A stretch of DNA of 46,036 nt, from positions 1 through 46,036 of the forward strand of contig CAZSMH010000004.1 in the NCBI GenBank assembly GCA_964607965.1. Reading direction: 5' to 3'. The notes under the pieces were generated by a model, which saw only the letters and a list, made by a program, of their open reading frames with translations, had not been told where the DNA came from and made no database searches. Position 1 is the first letter of the stretch, and the number at the start of each line of letters is the position of its first letter. The translations under genes and the position numbers were made by a program. Positions 8,210-16,390 of this stretch are shown here, piece after piece. This stretch comes from SZUA-584 sp964607965 (GTDB taxonomy: Bacteria; Bacillota; Clostridia; Christensenellales; SZUA-584).

Positions 8210-9727
8210 GTGCTTTCAAAAGTAAGCAGCTTCGGACTGCTGGGACTGTGCGGCTATCCTGTTACCGTGGAGGCGGATATTTCATCCGGCATGCCTTCTT
8301 ACGAGACCGTGGGATTACCGGGCGCAGCTGTGCGCGAATCGAAAGAGCGCGTGAGGGCGGCTATTAAAAACTCCGGGTTTAGCTATCCGCAGCAGCGCAT
8401 AACGATAAACTTAGCGCCTGCCGACTTAAAAAAGCAGGGGCCTATTTACGACTTGGCTATCGCGCTTTCACTGCTGTGCGCAAGTGGACAGTGTGGCGTG
8501 CCTGATGAAGAGAGCATTTTCTTGGGTGAGCTTTCACTAGACGGTCAGCTGCGCGGTATTGCCGGGGCGCTGCCCATGGCAATTTCCGCGCTTGAGGCGG
8601 GGTACACAAAGCTATTTATACCGAAAGACAATGCAGGCGAGGCGGCATACCTTTGCGGCATAGAAGTATATGCCGCAGACTCCCTTATAGATATAGTCGA
8701 ACATCTTATGGGAGGCAAAACCATAATGCCCGCGAAACTTCGCAGATTCGAGCCTTACGGCGAAGCGCTCTGCGAGGGCGATATGGCGCATATACACGGG
8801 CAGCAGCAGGCGCGCAGGGCTCTTGAGATTGCGGCTGCGGGCGGGCATAACATAATATTCATAGGTCCGCCCGGTTCCGGCAAAACGATGCTTGCACGCG
8901 CCCTGCCGGGTATAATGCCAGACCTTTGTTTCGAAGAAGCGATAGAAATATCAAAAATACAGTCGGTATGCGGCCAGAACCGCGGCGGTATTGCCTTGCA
9001 GCGCCCGTTTCGCGCTCCGCACCATACGCTCTCAACGGTCGCTTTGACAGGGGGCGGACACGGAGTAATGCCCGGAGAAATCAGCCTTGCGCACGGCGGC
9101 GTGCTGTTTTTGGACGAGCTGCCGGAATTCTCGCGAACGGCGTTGGAATCGCTGCGTCAGCCTCTTGAAGATCGTCAGATAAGCATAGCGCGCGCCAGCC
9201 TTAAAGTGACTTACCCTGCGAATTTTATGCTTGTTGCGTCTTTAAACCCATGTCCCTGCGGCAATCACGGCAGTGAAAAACCGTGCCGCTGTACGCCGCG
9301 TGAGATTGCCCGCTATCTTGCGCGGATAAGCGGACCTTTGCTTGACAGGATAGACATGCATATAGGCATGGACACAGTTTCCTACGAAGATATTTCGGAG
9401 CGCAAGCCTGCCGAAGCTTCACGGGATATTCGCGCGCGCGTAAATGCGGCGAGGCGCATACAGCAGCAGCGTTATGCGGGCAGCGGCATATACAAAAATG
9501 CCGCTTTGCAAAGCGAGCAGCTTTCCAAATACTGCACGCTAGACAAGGAAAGCCGCGCTTTAATGGAGTCTGCGTACAATATGTTCGGTTTAAGCCCGAG
9601 GGGAAGGGCGCGCGTTTTAAAGGTGGCGCGTACTATTGCCGATTTGGCAGGCGCTGAAAACATTTTAAAAACTCATTTGGCTGAAGCGCTGCAATTTCGA
9701 ACGCCTGACAAGAAGTATTGGGGTTAG
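8210..9727 (+). CDS. comM: ComM/YifB-family magnesium-chelatase-like AAA ATPase
   Basis: This 505-residue protein has an N-terminal Lon-protease-S5-like domain (LLGLCGYPVTVEADISSGMPSYETVGLPGAAVRESKERV). The AAA module carries Walker A GPPGSGKT (219-226) and Walker B GGVLFLDELPEF. A Cys-rich segment (SLNPCPCGNHGSEKPCRC) and the C-terminal Mg_chelatase_C domain follow. ComM in Haemophilus and Vibrio is a helicase that promotes branch migration during natural transformation; in Firmicutes the role is less studied. The GTG start follows GAGG. The gene ends three bases before the best dprA start, so recombination functions are coupled. Confidence 0.92.
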   Translation: MLSKVSSFGLLGLCGYPVTVEADISSGMPSYETVGLPGAAVRESKERVRAAIKNSGFSYPQQRITINLAPADLKKQGPIYDLAIALSLLCASGQCGVPDEESIFLGELSLDGQLRGIAGALPMAISALEAGYTKLFIPKDNAGEAAYLCGIEVYAADSLIDIVEHLMGGKTIMPAKLRRFEPYGEALCEGDMAHIHGQQQARRALEIAAAGGHNIIFIGPPGSGKTMLARALPGIMPDLCFEEAIEISKIQSVCGQNRGGIALQRPFRAPHHTLSTVALTGGGHGVMPGEISLAHGGVLFLDELPEFSRTALESLRQPLEDRQISIARASLKVTYPANFMLVASLNPCPCGNHGSEKPCRCTPREIARYLARISGPLLDRIDMHIGMDTVSYEDISERKPAEASRDIRARVNAARRIQQQRYAGSGIYKNAALQSEQLSKYCTLDKESRALMESAYNMFGLSPRGRARVLKVARTIADLAGAENILKTHLAEALQFRTPDKKYWG

Positions 9728-9729
9728 TT

Positions 9730-10803
9730 ATGCAGGAAGAAAAAAAGTACTGGATATGGATGGCATATTTGCCCGGTATGGGTGCAAAAACTTTTTATCA
9801 GATATTAAAAAGCTTCGGCAGCGCCGCAGACTTTTTTGACGCGGCGGATAAAGGCTCGCCGCAGCTTGAAGAACTGAACCCCGAGCTTGCCGCATCTGCC
9901 CGCGCGGCATGCTCAAAAAGCCGCGCCGCCGAGATTGTATGCGAGCTTAAGGAAAAGGACATAACGGCTGTAACGCGGCTGTGCGATGATTACCCTTATA
10001 AGCTTGCGCAAATTCCATGGCCGCCCGCGGTGCTGTTTATTAAAGGCAAGGTTTGTAGGACGCGGCGCGCCGTAGGAATAGTAGGAACGCGGCGCTGTAC
10101 AAGACGGGGGTATGAACTGACTCGCAAAATAGCTTTTGAGCTTGGTATGCCGGTAGTATCTGGGCTGGCAAGAGGTATAGACACGGCCGCACATACGGGA
10201 GCGCTTGAAGCCGGGGTGCCTACGATGGCGGTTTTAGGCTGCGGTACGGACGTTGTTTATCCGCCTGAAAATGCGGATATATATCAAAGTATTATTGAAA
10301 ACAACGGCGCGGTGATATCCGAACTGCCGCCGGGGGCAACGCCCCTTGCAGCTAATTTTCCGGTGCGCAACCGCATAATAGCAGGCTTGGCGAGCGGACT
10401 GCTTGTCGTTGAATCGGAAGAAAAGGGTGGAACTGCCATAACGGTATCAAACGCCATAAGCTTTGGGAGAGACATATTCGCGGTGCCCGGCCCTCCGTAT
10501 TTAGACAACAGTGCTCTGCCCAATATGCTTATAGCTAACGGAGCTGTGCCGGTAGGCGGCGCGCAGGATATAAAAAGGCACTACGGCGAAACAAGCATAA
10601 AGACTGTTGAAGACGGTATATTGCCGCAGCCTCTCGATATGCTGCAGAGCCGGATACTAGAGCTTCTTAAAGACGAGGACAAAAGCGCACAGACGATTGC
10701 TGATTTGACCGGACTGCCTGCGGATGAAATAAGCGTTGCACTCACAATGCTTGAACTTTCGGGCGCGGTGCGCCGTGTTGCGGGCGGCAGATACGGCGTA
10801 TAA
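9730..10803 (+). CDS. dprA: DNA processing protein DprA (Smf)
   Basis: This 357-residue protein loads RecA onto incoming single-stranded DNA during transformation. It has an N-terminal helical HhH/SAM-like region (WMAYLPGMGAKTFYQIL). The Rossmann core contains GIVGTRRCTRRG, SGLARGIDTAAHTGAL, LGCGTDVVYPPEN, FPVRNRIIAGL and SEEKGGTAITVSNAI. A C-terminal winged helix follows (LQSRILELLKDEDKSAQTIADLTGLP). The ATG at 9730 has GGGG six bases upstream; a TTG at 9718 inside comM is possible but has no ribosome site. Gene order comM-dprA-topA is the conserved one. About 200 bases follow without a gene; they hold T-runs but no promoter I can defend. Confidence 0.95.
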   Translation: MQEEKKYWIWMAYLPGMGAKTFYQILKSFGSAADFFDAADKGSPQLEELNPELAASARAACSKSRAAEIVCELKEKDITAVTRLCDDYPYKLAQIPWPPAVLFIKGKVCRTRRAVGIVGTRRCTRRGYELTRKIAFELGMPVVSGLARGIDTAAHTGALEAGVPTMAVLGCGTDVVYPPENADIYQSIIENNGAVISELPPGATPLAANFPVRNRIIAGLASGLLVVESEEKGGTAITVSNAISFGRDIFAVPGPPYLDNSALPNMLIANGAVPVGGAQDIKRHYGETSIKTVEDGILPQPLDMLQSRILELLKDEDKSAQTIADLTGLPADEISVALTMLELSGAVRRVAGGRYGV

Positions 10804-11004
10804 ACGGCAGGCAATCAGTTGAATAGTTGCGTCACATGCTTATAATGCAAACAATGTTTTGGCATATGCTGCTTGCTTTTTTTTACGTACGCATTTATAA
10901 TTTGCACTCGTAAGGGAAAAAACATGCAAATTTTGTGATGTGCCGCATAGAATAGCGGTAAAGATGTGCAAAAAGTATTCTGAATATTAATAACGGAGAT
11001 GAAT

Positions 11005-13122
11005 ATGCAGAAAAGTACGCAGAAAAAAACAAAAAAATACGACCTTGTCATCGTCGAGTCTCCCGCAAAGGCCAAAACGATAAGCAAGTTTTTAGGTTCG
11101 GGTTATAAGGTACAGGCCAGCGGAGGTCATGTGAGGGATTTGCCAAAAAGCACAATCGGCGTTGACGTTGAGAATGACTTTGAACCAAGATATATTCAAA
11201 TAAGAGGGAAAAAGGATACAATCGGCGCGCTTAAGGCCGGAGCACAGGGCGCGCGCAATATATATCTTGCAACAGACCCGGACCGGGAAGGCGAGGCTAT
11301 TTCCTGGCATATCGCAAATATGCTGGGCGTCGACGCTGATAAGCCGGTACGCATAGAGTTTAATGAAATAACCAAAAATGCCGTGACAAGCGCTATATCT
11401 CACCCGCGAAAAATCAACACCGACTTGGTGAATGCACAGCAGGCACGCCGCGTATTAGACAGGCTTGTGGGGTATAAGTTAAGCCCTCTGCTGTGGAGAA
11501 AGGTGAAAAAAGGTTTGTCGGCAGGACGTGTGCAGTCGGTTGCCGTGCGTATAATATGCGACCGTGAGGACGAGATAAACGCTTTTGTGCCGGAGGAATA
11601 CTGGACGATAACAGCGCAGTTGAAAAATGCCGGCGGAACGCAGGATTTTGATGCCAAATATTTCGGCGAAAACGGTGAAAAGAAAAAACTCGAATTCAAA
11701 GCCCAGGCGGATGAAGTTTTAGAGAGCATAAAAGAAAAAGAATTTGTTGTAGGAGACATAAAAAAGGGTACAAAGCGCAAAAATGCTATGCCGCCTTTTA
11801 CTACCAGCTATCTTCAGCAGGCTGCTTCGGGGGCGCTCGGGTTTACGGCGAAACGGACAATGCTTGTAGCGCAGCAGCTTTACGAAGGGGTAGATATCGG
11901 CAGCGAAGGTACTGTAGGGCTTGTTACATATATACGTACCGATTCAACACGGGTTTCACAGGAGGCGCTTTCGGCAGTGCGCAGCCACATAGAGGAGCAT
12001 TACGGACGCGAATATCTGCCCGAAGCCCCAAATACTTTTAAAAGCTCAAAAAAAGCACAGGACGCGCATGAGGCTATCCGGCCATCCTATATAGAACTTA
12101 CCCCGGATTCGGTCAAACATGCGCTTACCAAAGACCAGTATAAACTTTACAGGCTTATATACAACAGGTTTGTTGCAAGCCAGATGAAGCCCGCGGTATA
12201 CGAGACGATGCAGGTTTCCATAAACGCAGGCAAAAACACGTTCCGCGCAAGCGGCTCGCGCGTTTTGTTCCGCGGCTGCACGGCGGTATACAGCACGGAG
12301 GATGATGATACAAAGGATTCTCTTCTGCCTCCGCTTAATACCGGCGATGTATGCGAGCTTTTAAGCATTAATCCGAAGCAGAACTTTACTCAGCCGCCGC
12401 CGCGGTATACAGAAGCTACGCTTGTGCGGGCGCTGGAGGAAAAGGGCATAGGAAGGCCAAGCACATACGCGCCTATTATATCCACAATACAGGAGAGGCG
12501 TTATATAGAAAAAGAGGGGCGCAGCTTAAAGCCTACCGAACTTGGCATTATTGTAAACAATCTGATGAAACAGAATTTTTCGGATATCGTTGACGTTACA
12601 TTTACCGCAGACCTTGAGAACAAGCTTGACGATATTGAAAACGGCGGAAAACAGTGGAAAAAACTGCTGCGTGACTTTTACGCTCCTTTTGAAGCGACGC
12701 TTGACGTGGCAGACAAGAATATTGAACGCGTTGAGCTGCCGGTAAAGGCAAGCGATGTGGTGTGTGAAAAGTGCGGGCGTACTATGGTATATAAGGACGG
12801 GCGTTTCGGACAGTTTCTTGCATGTCCGGGATATCCCGACTGCCGCAATACAAAACCTGTCATAAAATATATAGAAACGCCGTGCCCGAAGTGCGGCAAA
12901 CGCATAGTAGAGAAGCGTTCCGTAAAAACGCGCAAGACGTTCTACGGCTGCGAAGGTTATCCGGAATGCGATTTTGTATCGTGGGATATGCCTATTGCCG
13001 AAAAATGCGAAGAATGCGGTTCTATGATGGTGCTGCGCCGTTTGTCAAACGGAAACAGCTATAAAAAATGCGCCAATGCCGAATGCGTTAAAAACCAGCG
13101 CAAAAAAACGGATGCAAACTAG
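11005..13122 (+). CDS. topA: DNA topoisomerase I
   Basis: This type IA topoisomerase of 705 residues relaxes negative supercoils. The TOPRIM domain opens with YDLVIVESPAKAKTI (Glu18) and includes TDPDREGEA. The active-site Tyr is Tyr309 in VTYIRTDSTR. The C-terminus carries three four-Cys zinc motifs (CEKCG...CPGYPDC, CPKCG...CEGYPEC, CEECG...CANAEC), a common arrangement in Firmicutes. The start is the second ATG (11005), six bases after GGAG; the first ATG (10999) directly touches that GGAG and cannot use it. Its 3' end overlaps trmFO by 11 bases. Confidence 0.96.
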   Translation: MQKSTQKKTKKYDLVIVESPAKAKTISKFLGSGYKVQASGGHVRDLPKSTIGVDVENDFEPRYIQIRGKKDTIGALKAGAQGARNIYLATDPDREGEAISWHIANMLGVDADKPVRIEFNEITKNAVTSAISHPRKINTDLVNAQQARRVLDRLVGYKLSPLLWRKVKKGLSAGRVQSVAVRIICDREDEINAFVPEEYWTITAQLKNAGGTQDFDAKYFGENGEKKKLEFKAQADEVLESIKEKEFVVGDIKKGTKRKNAMPPFTTSYLQQAASGALGFTAKRTMLVAQQLYEGVDIGSEGTVGLVTYIRTDSTRVSQEALSAVRSHIEEHYGREYLPEAPNTFKSSKKAQDAHEAIRPSYIELTPDSVKHALTKDQYKLYRLIYNRFVASQMKPAVYETMQVSINAGKNTFRASGSRVLFRGCTAVYSTEDDDTKDSLLPPLNTGDVCELLSINPKQNFTQPPPRYTEATLVRALEEKGIGRPSTYAPIISTIQERRYIEKEGRSLKPTELGIIVNNLMKQNFSDIVDVTFTADLENKLDDIENGGKQWKKLLRDFYAPFEATLDVADKNIERVELPVKASDVVCEKCGRTMVYKDGRFGQFLACPGYPDCRNTKPVIKYIETPCPKCGKRIVEKRSVKTRKTFYGCEGYPECDFVSWDMPIAEKCEECGSMMVLRRLSNGNSYKKCANAECVKNQRKKTDAN

Positions 13123-14407
13123 CGCTGTTGTTATTGGCGCCGGACTCGCCGGCTGCGAAGCCGCGTTCCAGCTTGCGCGGCGCGGGGTTAAAGTAAAGCT
13201 TATAGAGCAAAAGCCAAAGTATAAATCGCCTGCGCATCATTCTGACAACTTCGCGGAGCTTGTCTGTTCCAATTCGCTGAGGGCACAGGCGCTCACCAGC
13301 GCCGCAGGGCTGCTAAAACAGGAGATGCGCGAACTTTGTTCGCTTATCATAAAAGCTGCCGATATAAACAGCGTACCGGCGGGCGGCGCACTCGCGGTAG
13401 ACAGGGAAGCTTTTTCGGGTTATATAACAGAAACGATAAAATCTGACCCTAACATTACCGCAGTGTGCGAGAAAGTTTCTAAGCTGCCAAAAGAGGGTGT
13501 TGTAATAGCGGCGCCTGGACCGCTCTCGGAGGGAAAACTGGCGCAAAGCATAAGAGACGCTGTGGGAAAAGATTTTATGTCTTTCTACGATGCTGCAGCC
13601 CCAATTGTGACAGGCGATTCTATTGACCGTGAAAAGGCTTTTTTCGCGTCACGGTACGGCAAGGGCGGTGACGATTATCTTAACTGTCCTATGGATAAAA
13701 CGCAGTACGATGCTTTTTATAATCAGCTGGTAAACGCACAAACCGCGCCTCTGCGCGGTTTTGAAGGAGACAATGTATTCGAAGGCTGTATGCCGGTGGA
13801 GACCATGGCAAGGCGCGGTTACAGCACGCTGCTTTTCGGGCCTTTAAAGCCTGTCGGACTGATGAGGGAGGCAAGGCCTTTCGCGGTTGTTCAGCTGCGC
13901 CGGGAGGACAGTGAAGGAAGGCTATACAATATGGTAGGGTTCCAGACTCATTTGAAATTCGGCGAACAGCGGCGGGTATTTAGAATGATACCGGGTCTGG
14001 AAAATGCACAGTTTGTGCGCTATGGAGTGATGCACAGAAACACATTTATAGCAAGCCCGGGAATATTAGATGGGCATTACGAATTAAAAAGCCGCCCGGG
14101 GCTGTTTTTTGCGGGGCAGATAACCGGAGTGGAAGGGTATATTGAAAGCGCGGCAAGCGGTCTGCTTGCGGGTATTTGCGCCGCGTGCGATTTGACAGGA
14201 ACGCCCCGTTCGCATTTTGGCAGCGATACTGCCGTTGGTGCTCTGTCCGCTTATGTATCCGGTTATGCCGGAGGCAGCTTTCAGCCAATGAACATAAATT
14301 TCGGCATTATTAATAATATTGCGGAAGCGGCAAAGGGGAAAGATAAAAAGGAACTTATAGCAAAGCGCGCGCTGGAAAAAGTGCGGCGGATTGCGGAGGG
14401 CTTTTAA
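13112..14407 (+). CDS. trmFO: Methylenetetrahydrofolate-tRNA-(uracil-5-)-methyltransferase TrmFO
   Basis: This 431-residue flavoenzyme makes m5U54 in the tRNA T-loop with methylenetetrahydrofolate as carbon donor. The FAD-binding Rossmann motif VVIGAGLAGCEAA is at the extreme N-terminus. The SDNFAELVCSNSLRAQ segment, PLRGFEGDNVFEGCMPVE and QITGVEGYIESAASGLLAG near the end are family signatures. The ATG at 13112 lies within the last codons of topA (11-base overlap), so translation is probably coupled; the longer frame from 13076 lacks a family-like N-terminus. In Bacillus, xerC/codV lies between trmFO and hslV; here it is absent and hslV follows at once. Confidence 0.95.
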   Translation: MQTSAVVIGAGLAGCEAAFQLARRGVKVKLIEQKPKYKSPAHHSDNFAELVCSNSLRAQALTSAAGLLKQEMRELCSLIIKAADINSVPAGGALAVDREAFSGYITETIKSDPNITAVCEKVSKLPKEGVVIAAPGPLSEGKLAQSIRDAVGKDFMSFYDAAAPIVTGDSIDREKAFFASRYGKGGDDYLNCPMDKTQYDAFYNQLVNAQTAPLRGFEGDNVFEGCMPVETMARRGYSTLLFGPLKPVGLMREARPFAVVQLRREDSEGRLYNMVGFQTHLKFGEQRRVFRMIPGLENAQFVRYGVMHRNTFIASPGILDGHYELKSRPGLFFAGQITGVEGYIESAASGLLAGICAACDLTGTPRSHFGSDTAVGALSAYVSGYAGGSFQPMNINFGIINNIAEAAKGKDKKELIAKRALEKVRRIAEGF

Positions 14408-14425
14408 GCCAAAGGAGAAACAGTG

Positions 14426-14956
14426 ATGATGCAAGGAACGACGATTGTGGCGGTGCGCAGGGACGGCAAATGCGCTGTTGCGGGAGACGGGCAGGTTACA
14501 TTCGGGCAGAATACTATTATGAAGCACAATGCAAAAAAGGTACGCAGGCTTTATAACGATAAAGTGGTTGTTGGGTTTGCGGGCTCTGTTGCAGACTCGT
14601 TTACTCTCTCGGAACGGTTTGAAGCCAAGCTGGAGCAATACAGCGGCAGCCTGCAAAGGGCGGCGGTGGAGCTGGCGCAGGAGTGGCGCGGAGACAAGGT
14701 TCTGCGGAAGCTGGAAGCCATGCTTATAGCGGCGGACAAAAACGAACTGCTTATCGTCTCGGGAAGCGGAGAAGTGATACAGCCTGACGATGAAGTGGCT
14801 GCAATAGGTTCTGGCGGAAGCTACGCGCTGGCCGCTGCAAAGGCGTTGAAGGAAAATACGTCACTTTCAGCAGTGGAGATTGCAAACAAAGCAATCACAA
14901 TCGCCGGACAAATCTGTGTTTTTACCAACGGCCATATAACGGTCGAGGAGGTATAA
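14426..14956 (+). CDS. hslV: ATP-dependent protease proteolytic subunit HslV (ClpQ)
   Basis: This proteasome-like peptidase forms a dodecamer capped by HslU. After a very short propeptide (about MMQG) the catalytic Thr begins TTIVAVRRDGKCAVAGDGQVTFG. Further family signatures are KKVRRLYNDKVVVGFAGSVADSFTL and AIGSGGSYALAAAKALKEN, with ITIAGQICVFTN near the end. An N-terminal Thr is the general bacterial HslV type; Bacillus CodW/ClpQ uses Ser. Starts at GTG 14423, ATG 14426 or ATG 14429 are all possible; 14426 is eight bases after AAGGAG. hslU begins one base after the stop. Confidence 0.95.
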   Translation: MMQGTTIVAVRRDGKCAVAGDGQVTFGQNTIMKHNAKKVRRLYNDKVVVGFAGSVADSFTLSERFEAKLEQYSGSLQRAAVELAQEWRGDKVLRKLEAMLIAADKNELLIVSGSGEVIQPDDEVAAIGSGGSYALAAAKALKENTSLSAVEIANKAITIAGQICVFTNGHITVEEV

Positions 14957-14957
14957 A

Positions 14958-16334
14958 ATGTCTCATCTTACGCCCAAACAGATTGTAGATGAACTGGACA
15001 AATACATTATCGGGCAGGAAAAAGCCAAAAAAGCGGTGGCTATAGCGCTACGCAACAGATACCGCCGCCAGAGGCTGGAGCGCGAGATGCAGGAGGAAAT
15101 AACTCCTAAAAACATAATAATGGTGGGGCCTACAGGCGTCGGGAAGACCGAGATTGCAAGAAGGCTTGCCAGGTTGATGAACGCGCCGTTTATAAAGGTG
15201 GAAGCAACAAAATTCACCGAAGTAGGTTATGTGGGGCGGGACGTAGAGTCGATGATACGCGACCTTGTCGAAGCCTCTATCCGTATGGTTAAAGCCTCAC
15301 GGCGTGAATCTGTGCTGGAGAAGGCAAAACAGATGGCTGAAGAGCGGCTTGCGGATATACTCGTGCCTATGGGGAAAAAGGCACCGCCCGCTAACCCATT
15401 GCAGGCGCTGTTAGGGCAGGGACAGAGCGTTCCGCAGGAATCTCCCGAGGAAAAACAGCGGCGGATGACAAAGCGGGAAGAGACCTTAGCGTTCCTGCGC
15501 GCGGGCAGGATGGATGATACTACTGTTGAGGTGGAAGTGGAAGACAATGCCTCGTTCGGCATAGAGATTGCGGGCATAGGCAGCGATATTAATATAGGCG
15601 AGATGTTTTCGGGGATACTCCCCAAAAAGACAAAGAAACGCCGAGTTACAGTTGCCGAAGCCAGAAAAATATTTACCCAGGAAGAGGCCGACAAGCTTAT
15701 TGATATGGACGAGGTGATAAGCACCGCGGTAGAACGGGCGGAGCAGGACGGCATAATATTTTTAGACGAGATTGACAAAATAGCAGGCAAGAACATGGGG
15801 CAGGGTCCGGACGTATCCCGGGAGGGCGTGCAGAGGGATATACTGCCCATAGTTGAGGGCAGTACGGTAGTCACCAAATACGGCCCCGTTAAAACGGATT
15901 ATATGCTGTTTATTGCGGCGGGAGCATTCCATGTTGCCAAGATATCGGATTTGATCCCCGAACTTCAGGGGCGTTTCCCGATAAAGGTGGAGCTGAAAAG
16001 CTTATCGTGCGAGGATTTAAAGCTTATTTTAACACAGCCTAAAAATGCGCTTATCAAACAGTATCAGGCGCTGCTTGAGGCGGATAATGTGCGGCTTTTA
16101 TTTAAGGAAGATGCTATTGACGAGATTGCGCGGTACGCCGTTATGGTAAACGAAACGTCCGAGAACATAGGCGCAAGACGGCTGCATACCGTTATAGAAA
16201 CGCTGCTAGAGGACGTATCGTACAACGCGGGAGGAGACCACCCGGTAACGGACGTAGAGATAGATGCCGCATATGTAAAGGCGCATTTAAAAGACCAGAT
16301 TAAAGACCACGACTTAAATAAGCACATACTGTAG
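14958..16334 (+). CDS. hslU: ATP-dependent protease ATPase subunit HslU (ClpY)
   Basis: This 458-residue AAA+ unfoldase feeds substrates into HslV. It has Walker A GPTGVGKT (57-64), the pore-region loop FTEVGYVGRDVESMIRDLVE, an I-domain of about 130 residues rich in charged helices, and Walker B IIFLDEIDKI (Asp270, Glu271). The sensor region GRFPIKVEL is visible, with VNETSENIGARRLHTVIETLLEDVSY near the C-terminus. GAGGAGG precedes the ATG. In Bacillus codY follows; here there is no codY and the operon appears to end. Confidence 0.96.
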   Translation: MSHLTPKQIVDELDKYIIGQEKAKKAVAIALRNRYRRQRLEREMQEEITPKNIIMVGPTGVGKTEIARRLARLMNAPFIKVEATKFTEVGYVGRDVESMIRDLVEASIRMVKASRRESVLEKAKQMAEERLADILVPMGKKAPPANPLQALLGQGQSVPQESPEEKQRRMTKREETLAFLRAGRMDDTTVEVEVEDNASFGIEIAGIGSDINIGEMFSGILPKKTKKRRVTVAEARKIFTQEEADKLIDMDEVISTAVERAEQDGIIFLDEIDKIAGKNMGQGPDVSREGVQRDILPIVEGSTVVTKYGPVKTDYMLFIAAGAFHVAKISDLIPELQGRFPIKVELKSLSCEDLKLILTQPKNALIKQYQALLEADNVRLLFKEDAIDEIARYAVMVNETSENIGARRLHTVIETLLEDVSYNAGGDHPVTDVEIDAAYVKAHLKDQIKDHDLNKHIL

Positions 16335-16390
16335 AATAAGCCGTCCGCGCATTGTGCATAATAATGACATCCTCATTATGGAGCATTATT

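Noticed and set aside
10804..11004. Possible riboswitch or terminator before topA
   Set aside because: There are T-rich runs, but no stable stem next to them and no conserved riboswitch core that I can recognise.
14084..14656. Antisense frame of 190 codons across trmFO and hslV
   Set aside because: It crosses two conserved genes with no ribosome site; chance openness only.
15227..15877. Antisense frame of 216 codons opposite hslU
   Set aside because: Ser-rich shadow of the conserved hslU reading frame, with no start signal and no family resemblance.
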